Origin: Diaporthe sp. PMI_573
Taxonomy: Eukaryota; Ascomycota; Sordariomycetes; Diaporthales; Diaporthaceae
Reading direction: 5' to 3'
DNA length: 64,000 bases
Assembly: GCA_021399435.1 (NCBI GenBank)
Contig: JAJTUP010000048.1
Span: 186,001-250,000, forward strand
A model generated the notes under the pieces. It searched no databases, had not been told where the DNA came from, and worked only from the letters and a program-made list of their open reading frames with translations. Made by a program: the position numbers and the translations under genes. Positions within the stretch are counted from its first letter, which is position 1. Every line of letters begins with the position of its first letter. Below, one piece after another: positions 1 through 11,370 of the stretch.

Positions 1-1100
1 AAGCTTGACCAATGTATTAAAAATAAATGCGAGAGACTGCTACTTGTTCCCGACTCCGTCTTAGGCACCGATCAAAGTAGCGACTTCAGCCCGGGAAAGA
101 CATCTCCAAGAGCTTTTCTACCTAAAATGCATCAATTTGTCTTCTCTCTATGGGCAATGCACTAGTAGACAGGTGTTTAAGCGTTTACCACTGTATGAAG
201 GGACCGCCTACACACTGCTTAAGAAGCGTACGTACACGGATCAAAAACGAAACCACCCACCTAGTAGACAGGCGGCGGGGTCCAGAAGTTCGAGCTGGTA
301 TTTCACCATGAATAATGTCTTTAGTATAAGCTCGCCTGCCACGCCCGGAGCACTCAGGACAAGATAGGGAGATAGAGTCTCAACTCACGAGTCAAACAGT
401 ACAGTCTGTGGCATTGCGCAGAAGATTTCTGAGCCATGGCGAGCTCGGTGCCGAAAAGGAAACAATAGGCCCGGAGTCAACCCCCGAGAATGAGCCCCGG
501 GCTAGGTCAGAGACATGTGATCGATGGCTCGAGAGCGACGCTATGTGTAGGTCTCGATTTCCTCTCACCGTTTTGGGTAAGCTGATTCCATGACTCTCTT
601 TGTGCTTGACACAGGTATTGGTCGACGGGGTGGACGAGACAGGAAGTCATACTGGTAAACCTGCCCTCGCAATTGAGTTCCGCCCAGATCAAAGTTTTCA
701 ATGTATTTGGGGAGAGAATTTAAGACGGCCATGGCGGATACATCACCACCAATGGATTGGACGTTGGCACCGTGCAGCGTGGGTAGCTTGTCAAAGCTTA
801 AGCATCGATCATGCATAGTCGATCCCCGCTGACCGAGCATTGCATACAGGCCTCATGCTTAGCGGCGTTGTGTTTCTCTCCGACTGACGAAAGCTGCATT
901 TGTCCAGACAGGCGATCTGGGGCCCCTCCTTGGAGGCGCGACCTTTTAGAATGTCTCCATACAAATTGTACATCGCTGGAGTACTATGGTCTGTACAGAT
1001 ATCGGCAAAAGGTACTAGGCACGAACGCTGACAGTTAGCATTAGAAACGGCTGGTATCACGTACCATAATTGCGGCATACCGAACACAGTGGAGGGCTCG
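1..1100. other. Left flank, no supported gene
   Basis: No exon chain could be supported here. The receptor gene that begins near 1101 may have an additional upstream exon, because its first membrane helix starts almost at the first methionine, but no convincing candidate was seen. The stretch 173-256 is one arm of a dispersed inverted repeat. A short direct repeat, CTAGTAGACAGG, occurs near 162 and again near 261. Confidence 0.5.
173..256 (+). repeat. Dispersed repeat, less mutated arm
   Basis: About 84 bp match the reverse complement of 6771-6853. This arm keeps C or G at nearly all differing sites while the other arm has T or A, mostly in CpA/TpG contexts, so this arm looks closer to the original. 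The family is not recognised; it could be a fragment of an old transposon. Confidence 0.7.
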
Positions 1101-2648
1101 ATGACTACCCTCATAGCTGTCACCTCCGCCTTTCAGTTAATATTCTTCACTGCGAGAATGGTCTCCATACGTTTGAAGCGGGAGCGAAACTGGGCTTGGG
1201 ATGACATCACTTTCGTCATATCATCGGTCGGTTCCCGGGATACAACTTGCGATAGGCAGGTGGAATACTAATATATACTATAGGTGCTTCTGGTTCTCAC
1301 TTTGCCAGTGCTGAGTCTCGGTGCGTACACTTGTAACAGTTACTGTTTGCTATTCCTTATTTCCAAATACGCCCCTCCCTTACTGCCCCGTTCCCTCCTG
1401 GGAAAAAGAAAAGAATCGGGAAAACAGAATCAGACTTTTTTCGGCAGCCTTGAATTCAGTCTTAACCACTTACTGAGACAGAAAATCACTATGGCTTCCT
1501 TTCAAACATCTGGGACCTCCGTATTCATAGAATCGACGACTTCACTAAGGTCTTTTTCTGCTATTCCATCTTGTACTCGCTATCACTTGCCGTGATCAAA
1601 ATATCTATTGTCTTCCTCTATTTGCGTATTTTTCGAGCACAAGGCGTGCTAGTCAACTACATTATTGTGGGAACGCAAATATTTAACATCATCATCTTCG
1701 TCATCTTTCTTGTTGGGCTCTTTGTCGCATGCCAGCCTTTGAACTACTACTGGTCCTACGCGGCTTCAGTCAGTGGCACCTGCCCGGATCCCATCGATCG
1801 AGGCCTTGTTTACCCTCTTCTGAACATTATCATGGACGCGTGGCTACTAATTCTACCAATGTCCCAAGTGTGGTCCATGGGCTTGTCTTGGAGGTCGAAA
1901 CTGGGCGTGTTGGCCATGTTTGGCCTTGGTTTGGTGTGAGTCTGGCGAGCTCTTCTATGCGGCCCGTTGACTAATCTGACTTGGATCTTCACAGGACCGG
2001 CACCAGTACGTCTCTCCTGAAGCTAAATTCGTTGGTACTCTTCTACACAGGCTCAAGGGCTGCGCAAAACCGCTGCTGAATCGAACTATTTTCCGTCCAC
2101 ATTTCTGACGACATACCTAACAGTGACAATTCTAAGAGTTTTAGTTTACCGGGAAAATATAGACGACCGGGTTTGTGAGTGCTCCAACATCGAGGCTTTG
2201 AGGCAGAGATACTTGTGCTCAAGACTCAAGGCAACTATTTCACTAATCAGTTGATTTCGACGCAGTAAGCCTTGACCTTTTCACCGGCCTCCAATGGTCT
2301 GTGATCGAACTCACAACGGCCTACGTGATATCCTGCATGCCAGCAACTCGTTTTCTATTTGTACAGCTTCTGCCGAGAATTCAACGACTCCCAACTGTAA
2401 AAAGAGCTCGACCTTATCTCGAGTGGATGTCTTGGCCAGAGGCGTGGACAAAAAAAAGCAAAAGCAGCAAGGGTGTCTCGGGTGCCAGTGACGCCAGTAC
2501 GGCTCATGTGGCCGCTGGGCAAGACGGTCGGCTCGAATTGGGAAACTTTAGTCTGGGGGGTGGCAAGAGGGACACTTCTACGAAGTTGTACGGATCTATG
2601 GATTACTCGATTGGCTCGTCGGAGAGCCGAAGACATGGGTCAACATAG
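1101..2648 (+). CDS. PTH11-like seven-helix receptor (fungal rhodopsin-domain protein), 5' end uncertain
   Basis: Integral membrane protein of the fungal PTH11/SAT4-like rhodopsin-domain family, whose studied members act as surface or nutrient sensors. Proposed exons are 1101-1226, 1284-1320, 1482-1935, 1995-2005, 2124-2174 and 2266-2648, giving 353 residues in frame. Family landmarks are visible: WAWDDITF after the first helix, ENHYGF and NIWDLR before the third, a helix beginning VIKISIVFLYLRIFR, the cysteine-containing loop SGTCPDP, and LFTGLQWSVIELTTAY before the last helix. A polar serine-rich tail follows. Intron 1 has an excellent TACTAATA branch site. Exon 4 is only 11 nt. The first helix lacks the usual extracellular N-terminus, so an upstream exon is possible. 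No introner-like introns are present. The ligand is unknown. Confidence 0.75.
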
Positions 2649-4486
2649 GTTCTTACTGACGATGATGCGTAGAGGACCGAATGTAAGCATCACCCCCTCA
2701 GAACTTTTGTTTAATATGAAGTATCTAAATTCTGACACGTAAGAAAACCCAAAAGCGCTAATATGAGCCACTCGTACGAATTCGTTTGCGGGTTGTGAAT
2801 GGTAATGATTACGTCCGCTATTGAATAGATGAGGGGGTTTGTGATACAGGTCTTCTAACCAAGAGCTATTGCATAGGTATTAATGGATGGTTCTGTATTA
2901 TATCTGAAGACTAAGATGCCTCAAGTGACTACGAGGTATCTCCAGCTACATGAACAGCCCATTTTTAGGATCTCTAGGTTTGCAGGTCAATAGAATAGAG
3001 GCATAATATTAGTGTCGAAGGGACACAGTCAAATTGTTCACATTGAGGGTGCTTTATGAGACTGTGTGGCCAAGATGAGTACTTTACTTGTGTTAGAGAA
3101 GTAGAGAGGGCGATTTTGGGTCCGGCTAGCACCCAAACACGTTGAGTGAGCTGATTTGGTTAGAAACTCACTCTAGCCATGGTCTGGGCTCCTCAAAACT
3201 GACGATATTGTCCGAGCGCTGTGTTTGATATCATTCATTTAATTAATGTGGCTGTCGAGTATACCCAGGTGTGCAACACTTGAGAGCCTTCAGTGCGTAA
3301 TGTGGTCCTGTACGCCTGAAAGAGTCTCGAGAGTTACAACCAAATCCAATTAACAGTAAAGCCTGCTCCGAATCAAAGCTAGTGATGGCAAAGCTGGACG
3401 GCAGACATCATCGCTATCTTTTTCTTTTTGGTCTAACATTTCGATAGTTGTCCCCCAGAACACAATCCAGCTCTGATCACAGGATTGGGGCGCCGTTGGC
3501 TCTGTTACGTGGTCAGATCAGGAATGCTGGAGGATCTCAAGTGCTCGAATTGCAGTAGTGAATCCGGTCAAGTTCCGTGTGGTGGGTTTGGCTTGCAATT
3601 CGAACAATGGTGCCAGGAAGCACTACCGGTATCGGAAGCGTATCTTTTGATCGGGAGATCCTTCATAAATCTGTTGACCATTTCTTGTTCGCTGTATATA
3701 TAATCTGTGGAGCTTCCAGATTGAGAATTTCAGTCGAAGTGCGAGACCAAATCGCGAGTCCAACCGCGGCTGGAGAGGTCCGGCGTCCTGGTCTGATGTG
3801 AGTTTGTTACGTAGAGACAGGATGCAACGAATCGCAGCAATCCTTTGCGGAGGGAGATAATTTAAGGAACATGGGCTGAGAACGGCTGTGACACGGCTGG
3901 GTTGCGAGCACTAGCCCCCAAAGGCAACTAGCCTCACCCTAATTACCCGCTGACATCTTGGCTGACATCGTCAGTCCAGCTGGGAATGCCTTGCTAGACA
4001 ACGCATTTGTACACGTGAGACTATAAAACAAGGATTGAACTGGGCGACGCCCCTGGTTCAATAGCCCCCTTCGCGGCTTAGAAACCTTGGCCGGCCGAGG
4101 TAGAGGCTGCATTGTAACTGGTAATCTTACACACAATTTGCGTGCAACTGCATCATTCGACGGACACGCTGGCTTTTTTTTTTATGCTCATGCAAGACAA
4201 CGGCATTCGGCTAGTAGGGGGGGGGGGGCCTTTGCGGAAATGGTACTGAGAAAGAGTAGGCACCAGATCCAGAGATCCACAGCTACTGTAGATCCAGATC
4301 CATATAAATCAGGACTTTTATTCTGCTCCCTGGCCCGTCGCCCAACTTTTGAACAAGCTGAGTTGGCCATTGAACGAAGGTCTCATTGAAGTATCTTCCT
4401 GTGCCCATGATTGACTGCTTGCGCAGCACCCTTCTTGGCCCTCAAGGCGCTCTGAAGCTTATTATCACGCTCAATCTCCAGCCCAA
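2649..4486. other. Intergenic, no supported gene
   Basis: Only short unrelated open frames, none with recognisable residues or splice-linked partners. A G homopolymer lies near 4218-4228 and a T run near 4175. The right end is the promoter of the kinase-like gene. Confidence 0.5.
4303..4309 (+). promoter_or_regulatory. TATA-like box upstream of kinase-like gene
   Basis: TATAAAT about 180 bp upstream of the ATG at 4487, within a stretch repeating GATCCAGATCCA. Position fits a core promoter, but fungal start sites vary and this is inference. Confidence 0.35.
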
Positions 4487-5935
4487 ATGGCCAAGACTGA
4501 TCGGACAGCGTTCCAAACCGAAGACTGGCCCGCCGCCACTGTTGGCTCCAAGCCAACAGCATGCAGATCTACTTCTCGTTATCACGCTCTGTCAATCTGG
4601 ATCATCAGTCACCGAGGCCCTCTGCGTCTCCTGCGGTCACGCCCGGCTCAACGACTCATGTGCCTTATACTGGCGTTAGCTGGGCTCCAGCTCTACCTTT
4701 TACACTCCGAATATTCTAGCGCCCTGGCTGCGAAGTACTCCCCTACTGTGTTTACTAGATTACCTCCCCGAGACGAAGACCTTCTTGGATCTACCCATTG
4801 GCAGATAGACGCCAACGACCAAAATACGGGGCGAGAGCAGCTGCTCAATAGTCGAGACCAATGGAAGCGACTCGGGTCTGGTTGTGAGGGCGACACGTTT
4901 TCTTTCAACAGTTCTGTCATCAAAGTTTTCAAGCCTGAGCGCAGTCCATTAAGGAACTGTGTGCCACATACCGCGTCTGAGCTGCGCTGGCCGCCAGAGG
5001 TCCCAGTCTCTCTTCTCCTGGGAGGGCTATCTCATCAGCGAGATGCTGCCATCTCAGACCGCACCGACTTCCTCCCGGTCTATGATTACTTTCTCTTACC
5101 AACTGGGGACAGCAATCCCGGGCAGTGGTATCTAATCACCCCTTTCCTCAAGACTGGCACTCTGGAGCACCTAGCCAAGAGAATACAGAACCAAAGCACA
5201 TCGCAGACTGCAGAAGACGTCGATTCGCGCTATCGTCCATCATTCAACCGCCTTTTAAAGGCTCTCAAAACAATGCACCAGTACGAACTTTGTCATGACG
5301 ATATTAAGATGGACAATATTTTCGTCACGGACAGTGCTCAGCCCTCAGGCAACACCAGCTCCCCAAGCGAGAAAGGGGCACATTGGCTCCTCGGGGATCT
5401 TGGAAATACACGCCACGCTAACCACAGCTACCACACTTCGCTCCTCTGGGCGTATGATAATGGCCAGAATACCGACTGTCGCACAAACGACGTCGTCCGG
5501 CTGATCAAGTCGTACCTTCTTTTCCTCCAGGCTGCGGGTGGGCCCGGGGTCTCGGGCATTGCTTTTAACAGGGCTTTCCTTACTGCTTCAGCGTCATGGA
5601 GTCGTCTCTACTGGTACACCATCAACTCTGCCCGCGGGCACCTAGACGGAGCAACAGCTGCTCGACAGATACTCAAAATGTCAGTAGGGGTGTTTGCACC
5701 GGCCGAGCTGCTCGCGACGCCAGAGATTCACCAAGATGACGGCTGGGAAAGGCTGAGCCAACCAAGACTTGAGGATACCCCGTGGAGTGAAAGTATTTGG
5801 CCAGGCCCCGATGGCATAACACAGGAGGCGACTCTGGTAGCAGAACAGCTGCGGATGGGAATGAGAGCTAGTGAAAGATGGGCTAGGATTTACGGGACAT
5901 TAGGCATTCTTCCAGTCCCAAGCGGACAGTGCTAG
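4487..5935 (+). CDS. Kinase-like membrane protein
   Basis: Single-exon gene for 482 residues with a protein-kinase-like fold. A hydrophobic segment at about residues 57-73 (LMCLILALAGLQLYLL) after a basic stretch suggests a signal anchor, with the kinase-like part on the far side. The catalytic loop reads CHDDIKMDN near residue 269, in place of the usual HRDxKxxN: the histidine, aspartate, lysine and asparagine positions are kept. The metal-binding DFG is replaced by GDLGN near residue 303. The glycine-rich loop is weak (LGSGCEGDTFSFNSSVIKVFK) but the lysine of VIKVFK could serve as the ATP lysine. It resembles fungus-specific kinase-like proteins of unknown substrate. Activity is plausible but not assured given the altered DFG. 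Confidence 0.75.
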   Translation: MAKTDRTAFQTEDWPAATVGSKPTACRSTSRYHALSIWIISHRGPLRLLRSRPAQRLMCLILALAGLQLYLLHSEYSSALAAKYSPTVFTRLPPRDEDLLGSTHWQIDANDQNTGREQLLNSRDQWKRLGSGCEGDTFSFNSSVIKVFKPERSPLRNCVPHTASELRWPPEVPVSLLLGGLSHQRDAAISDRTDFLPVYDYFLLPTGDSNPGQWYLITPFLKTGTLEHLAKRIQNQSTSQTAEDVDSRYRPSFNRLLKALKTMHQYELCHDDIKMDNIFVTDSAQPSGNTSSPSEKGAHWLLGDLGNTRHANHSYHTSLLWAYDNGQNTDCRTNDVVRLIKSYLLFLQAAGGPGVSGIAFNRAFLTASASWSRLYWYTINSARGHLDGATAARQILKMSVGVFAPAELLATPEIHQDDGWERLSQPRLEDTPWSESIWPGPDGITQEATLVAEQLRMGMRASERWARIYGTLGILPVPSGQC

Positions 5936-8859
5936 AGGCCTTTTTTTTATGATTACTTAAAGGCTAACATATCAATGATACCCGTATAGTCTATAGTTAT
6001 GCATTGTTCTGCTCTTGGAATAGTTTAACTGGATTCTGCGACGCTTTGCACTTTCTTGTCTCGGTGCCATAGCTGTTCACGCCTTATGTTTGGATATGCC
6101 TCGTGATAAATAAGATGACCGCTTCCTTTTCACGTATGAAGTCCAAGCAACATAATTGGAATCGTGACAGAACTCTTCTCATTTCTGAGATGCTGGAATG
6201 CCTCTGTTTAATACAATAATGGATGTAGCTACTGGGACCGGCATAACCACTTTTGAGGCTGGTGACGGTCGCATGGAGAGTAGAAAATAATCATTTCGAA
6301 AGTGGAGTCATTACCTCCCATTAAGCAACTTTCTGCAGAAATATGATTCAATTACGAGTGACTAAATCACATGCTTTCTTCTGATCGTGCTTATATTCTC
6401 CAGTCTATGAGCAATCAACGTACCCACAGACAATCGTATCACCGCACCAGGAGCCATCTACAGAGACCACGCAATATCGCTTATCTTTCATCATGATGTA
6501 GTCATGCGCGGCACCTACTTAAGCCTGTTCGAGCCATTATTTACCCTTCATTAAGATCCACTGGAAAGCAAATGTATAGTGAAGTTGTAATTTGACATTA
6601 CATCTGAGGAATGGCTCTACGTGTGTTGAACACTGGGCCTCAGTCTTTGTGTCTATTAACTACAAGTGTCTGGAACTGTCCTGGTAATGTTAACAGAGAA
6701 CCGCACATGGTAGCGGGTCACTGGCGGCTAAGTGCCCTTGTACTTTTAGACAAGACGTGGCTGTAAATAAGTAGTTTCGTTTTTAATCCGTGTACATACA
6801 CTTCTTAAGCAGTATATAGGCGGTCACTTTATATAGTAGTAAACACTTAAATACTTAGCGTTTAAAAAGAAATATTTGAATTAATAATAGTTTTAATGGA
6901 TCTTGATGCCCTTATACTTAAATCTTTCTAAAAAGATTAAAAAAGATTAAAGGGCAATGTAATGGTACGGGCTTATACACTGCTTGGGATCTAAGTTGAA
7001 GTCTTAGAATTCTGGTATTTTGGCCGAGCGGCCTATTTGCTAGCAGTAATAGAATCCGTCTTAGGCAAGAGGAAATAGATAGGATTTAAGGTACCGCTGG
7101 AGGAGAAGTATAAGCAGATGTATAAAGCCGTTGTCGACTTTATACATAAGCTTAGGGTTACTCAAGAGTAGTTGGAAGGTTAAGCAGACAGTAGATAGAC
7201 TAATAGATAGTTGATAAAAAACACAGTGTGGCCGAAGCTGCTGTGAGTGATGGAATAGCCAAAATCAAGTATTTGAAACGTATGTATACCATCTAGTCGA
7301 TGGTTCTTACAACAGGAGGTAATTACTGCTAGCAAATTACACTGTCCGGCCAAAAGACCATAATAACCAATCTGCCATTGGTTATCTCCAGCAGTATATA
7401 AGAGCCGTACCGTCATAGTTTTCACTGAGACTTTTGTGCTATATTGGAAGCGATCTCAAGTTGTATGTCGAATTTCTGCTATGGCGACAGTGGTGAGTGA
7501 ACAAGAGCCGTGGTGCTCGTAGTAGTGTGGTTTGTGCCACTCAAATATACCCTGAGATCACATGGCTCCGTGTAAGTTCCCTGGCTGCGACCATTTTGGT
7601 ATTTACTGTGGACGCGAAAAAGCAGCTGCCAGTCGCTAAGACTGACCACCTCCTATATACAATCCTCCACATTTACGGTGGCGGCTTTGGTAGTCCCGCG
7701 ACATCATCTTTAGAGCAGTGCAGCCACAGTGCACTAAGTTGCGGAATACGGGAAGGCTTATGTAAATGCGGCGTAGCCATGAATGCATCCTAAGGTCTGT
7801 CCCTGTAGATTAATACTTGCACCGGTTTATCGAGGTGGCTGCCATTGGATAGAATTTCGCTGGTTTGATGACCTCGCTGTGTGCTTGAAGCGACTGCAGT
7901 AAACCCGATGACAAGGTCAACGTCTTCAACAAGGCTGAAATCCGGGGTGTGGGGTAGAGAGATCTGTACGGTCGTGATGCCTTCATGAATCTCGGGGTTC
8001 GGCTAGATGTATCTAGTCTTTGATCTGGTCTTTTACATAGGACACGCATTCGCTCTGGGTTGAGGGATTCATCTTCATAGGGCTAATTATGGTCCGAACA
8101 GGTATGCACAAGTACAACTCATATCGTGTGAAGAAGCAAAGTCGTCAATCGCTTCCATCTTTCAACCCTAACATACGATCAATGGAAACAGAAGAAGCCG
8201 CTTTGCTCACGTTTGCACTCTCGCATCCTGTTTGTCAGGAAGAGCGTATCTCTGAGCAAGCGGTACCCATGCTCACTCTTCTACATCGCGTTGGTGTTGA
8301 AACCAGCAAGTCACTATATGGGGGCCAGACCACGATGCAGAGCACGGTATGGGTACATATATTTTCTCCTGTAGACAACAGTTGGTAGATGCCGTAGCAG
8401 AGTCTCGAGAAAGGCGCGCTGGGGTTTGGGATTGAGAACAATGAAACCATGGGATTCTTTCGCTATCGACTTCGTTTCGTTCGACAAGCAGCGAGTCCCT
8501 CGTCACTCATCGTTCGAAATAGGAGCCGCTTAGAAATCTCGTTGTTGACAGCTCTTCTGTGGTCATGCTGCAGGGAGATGAGCACGATGGGTTGGCACTC
8601 GTTGACCAGAGAAGCCTGGTCATGTCAATTCGGTTTCGTAGAACATTGTTGAGAATCGCCGTCGAAACCTTTGAAAGACGAAGCACGAAGACTGTGGAAA
8701 TCGCTGCTCCGCGACATTCAGTGCTATCCAAAGCTTAACTGATTTTACCCCGACGATGCTGCAACCAAGAGGATAGTCATCATAAGCAGTGTGGCCAATT
8801 GAACTCCGGCAGGCTCTTGTTTTGCAGTTTAGCAGACCATTTGACGGCATTCTCTGAGT
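5936..8859. other. Gene-poor region with AT-rich segment
   Basis: No gene could be supported over 2.9 kb. The part at about 6780-7020 is AT-rich and includes the more mutated arm of the dispersed inverted repeat. A run of TAAAAAAGATTAAA-type repeats lies near 6930-6950. A 25-codon cysteine-containing frame starts at 7562 but has no convincing continuation. Fragments at 8500-8860 have several short overlapping frames on both strands with no clear coding bias. Confidence 0.5.
6771..6853 (-). repeat. Dispersed repeat, RIP-mutated arm
   Basis: Inverted relative to 173-256. Read in the same sense, this copy carries T where the other has C at least seven times, mostly C followed by A, and A where the other has G after T. 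That is the pattern of repeat-induced point mutation. It sits at the edge of an AT-rich stretch. Confidence 0.7.
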
Positions 8860-10789
8860 CTACCCCAAGCGCTGTCGGCTCAGTTCCATCGCGACGTCAG
8901 CAGTCGCGCCGTCAAAAAAATCGTTCATTACGACCACGAGGTCATTGTTCCCACAGGCGCGTAGCGCATTGTTCTTCACCCACGGGAGCGTCTTGCTATC
9001 ACAGATGGGCTTAGTAGCCAATAAGCAGCTTGTAGAGGCGCCTGCTTCGAGGACACTGTACACTACAGCCTTTGGTATATTCGAGGCGGTCGCCTGGCAT
9101 TGGACTAATGGTGACGTTAGTCCTGCTACGGATCCTAAAGTGTTGCATTCTAGAACATTCCAAAACATGAAAGTCGGGGATCCGTTGCAAGAGAAAAGTG
9201 ACACTGACTGTTGATGAAGCCACGTCCACCGCAGCACTCTGGATGGAGGGCGCCGAAGCCATCGACGATGCTATCACCGTTGAGGGTAGCGTTTCCCGCG
9301 TCCGTATAAGTCGACATGGAGTCAACGTCGCGGAGCATGATCAATCTGCGTCGGTCGCGACGCAAATCGCCGATTGTTCTGTTCCGAAGATCATCCAAGT
9401 TTCCGGGAATCACATGTTGTTGATGCCCCTCGAATGGGCGCAGGGCAGCCTGAAGGTGTTCGTTCTGCTGCTCATCATTCGGCCGTTCACAGTCCCCGGG
9501 GACGCCATCCCATCGAAGCTAGTTTACGTTGGGAAGTCAACATTGCGTTTCGTTGATCGTGCATGAAGCAAGTTACCACCGGAGCATCTGACAAATACGG
9601 TCGCCGACATTGGGATGATCAAACCATTTGAGTGGCTTACCTGAACAACGATTATCTCAGTCGGATGTTCGACCAGGAACCGGACAACCTCATTCAAAAA
9701 CTCTTCGTAGGCCATCCCGGGTATAGCGCTATGTTGAAAATAAGGTCTGTCAGCCAGATGTTGCCTGACCTGGTGATGACAGTAAGCAGGCCGGAACTCA
9801 AAGTATCTAGCGCCCAACGCAAGTATGGTGGGTAGAGGGTCTTTCTGGGTGATCGCAAGGCTCGAAACAATGTTTGGCGCTATGAGAGACTGCAGCATTT
9901 AGAGTCAGCTTAAAGAACCAAGGGAGTAGTTTTATGTAAATTGGGGGAGGGGGGGAGGGGGGAAGGGTCACAGTTTGGCCATAAAGCCTATCTCAAAGCT
10001 AGCAGCGTGACAAGTTCTTTGAGGTACGGGCCACAAATGGGAGAGGCATTATCTTGAAGGAGGATTATATCCAAAAGCTGCTTACCACAGCTGGCCCTGA
10101 GAGCTTGTCGGCAAGATCTGCCAGGACTTGTGTATATTTCTCCTCATTGGCGATGAGCGTTCGTACCACTGCGCCTCCGGCATGCTTTAGGATCGTAGCA
10201 CAATTTTGCATGCTGTTCATTCCTACGTCGTGGGCCGCAGGGAGGACCAGCCGCCGAAACGGCTGGTCTCGCTGGGGAGACCCGATTGGAGCCACCTGAC
10301 CTAGCCAGTCTGAATAATTAGGCGTGACCGTAATATAACACTGGTGGCGGTCAGGCAGGATATCGTGTCCGGTACCGGACTCGTAGAAGCCGTAAGATAC
10401 TATGATCCGCGGGTCTGGATGGACGACTGAATGCGTATTTGCGATGGTCGTCATTGTCCCGTCGCCCTGATACGTGTTAATCATGACGGACGTGGGCCGT
10501 AAAAGGAGAAGAGTGGTCTGTCTGTCTACGTTGCACTTACAACACTGCCCGTGAGAGCGTTCACCTCGACCCATTGCGCCGTGATAAGCCTACCCTCATA
10601 CAGGACCTTAAAGACGAAGCGACCAGTCTTGTCGAAGAAGCTGTCAATCTTGCTGGACTCGACCTCGAGGTCACCGTTCCAGAACTGGTGCAGCTCGTCC
10701 TTGACGACAGTCTGACCCGGGACTGACAGCTCGATGGAGCAGCCCGGCGCCGAAATATAGGTGTATGCCTGGACGCCTTTGCTCGGCAT
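8860..10789 (-). CDS. PLC-like phosphodiesterase
   Basis: Five-exon gene encoding 477 residues: 10541-10789, 10086-10466, 9641-9889, 9209-9518 and 8860-9104. The catalytic part resembles the phosphatidylinositol-specific phospholipase C X domain: LVLPAAHDVGMNSM carries the candidate catalytic histidine, followed by GARYFEFRP and HPTEIIVVQLRWDG, the usual strands of this TIM barrel. The first 83 residues form a separate N-terminal part of unknown fold. No signal peptide is evident, so it is probably intracellular. Substrate could be a phosphoinositide or another phosphodiester. Three of its four introns are introner-like: intron 1 is an internally deleted family A copy, intron 2 a family B copy and intron 4 a full family A copy; intron 3 (9519-9640) is ordinary. 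Confidence 0.82.
9105..9208 (-). mobile_element. Introner-like intron, family A (PLC-like gene, intron 4)
   Basis: 104 nt, phase 1, donor GTCAGT, branch GGACTAACG, acceptor ATTAG. Arms ACGGATCC and GGATCCGT are perfectly complementary. Contains GGAATGTTCTAGAATG, a three-unit HSE match. Nearly identical to the copy at 37349-37452. Confidence 0.9.
9890..10085 (-). mobile_element. Introner-like intron, family B (PLC-like gene, intron 2)
   Basis: 196 nt, phase 0. Begins GTAAGCAGCTTTTGGATA and ends TCTAAATGCTGCAG. Belongs to the B subfamily shared with the CSC1, MCT and PRISE genes. Holds a G-poor CCCCCCTCCCCC-type insertion near its middle. Confidence 0.88.
10467..10540 (-). mobile_element. Internally deleted family A intron (PLC-like gene, intron 1)
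   Basis: 74 nt, phase 0. The donor half keeps CTTCTCCTTTTACGG and the branch half keeps ATGATTAACACGTATCAG, but the middle, including the HSE-like core, is missing. It still makes a consistent splice, so it appears to be a shortened functional copy. Confidence 0.7.
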
Positions 10790-11370
10790 TTTGATTCCCT
10801 TCTGCTTCTAGCGCGTTGTGTGCGAGTGTGAGTTGTCGTGAGCAGTATTCGCTGGAAGTTTTGATGATGGAGGGGAAGTTTGCTTAGGTCTCAGCCGGTC
10901 AGCCACAAAAAATCAAACGGTCAAGAGACGGGACGGGATGGATTTGTCTTGGCTGCTGCTGAGGGGGCGAAGTCGTCTTCGGCCAAGGCCATCCTTGTGA
11001 AAGGGTTCGGGTTGTAGATTTCACTCCACGAGAGCACGAGAGCACTTAATTGACCAGGCTTCTTGTACGGATGACGGCAGAGGACAGCTGGGAAGAGATA
11101 AGAGATCAATATGAATCTAAGTCTTCATCACGTTGGTTAGTTAGTTCAAGGTGCAATGTGGTCCTGTTCGAGACTCTGGCACGTTCAAGGCAGCGGCAGC
11201 GGCAGCTCGTGTTTGCGGACCCATCACACAAGGCGCATGGGGACGGCTTAGGCACCGTAGGACAACAGACATGGAAAGCAAAAAAAAAAAGAAACTATAG
11301 AGAAGAGCTCAAGGATACATGTTGTTCCATTGAGGAGTCCTCGCGCCTCCTGATTCTCATGAGATTCGCC
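10790..11370. other. Intergenic between two minus-strand genes
   Basis: Promoter side of the PLC-like gene and 3' side of the GH5 gene. An A-rich run lies at 11280-11291. No gene seen. Confidence 0.5.

Noticed and set aside
4020..4080. Possible tRNA (GGTTCAAT box)
   Set aside because: No matching A box or acceptor stem, so no cloverleaf can be drawn.
7562..7639. 25-codon frame starting MAPCKFPGCDHFGIYCGREK
   Set aside because: Looks zinc-finger-like but stops at once and no continuing exon with proper splice sites was found.
8500..8860. Degraded gene fragment downstream of the PLC-like gene
   Set aside because: Several short overlapping frames on both strands; no motif long enough to name a parent gene.
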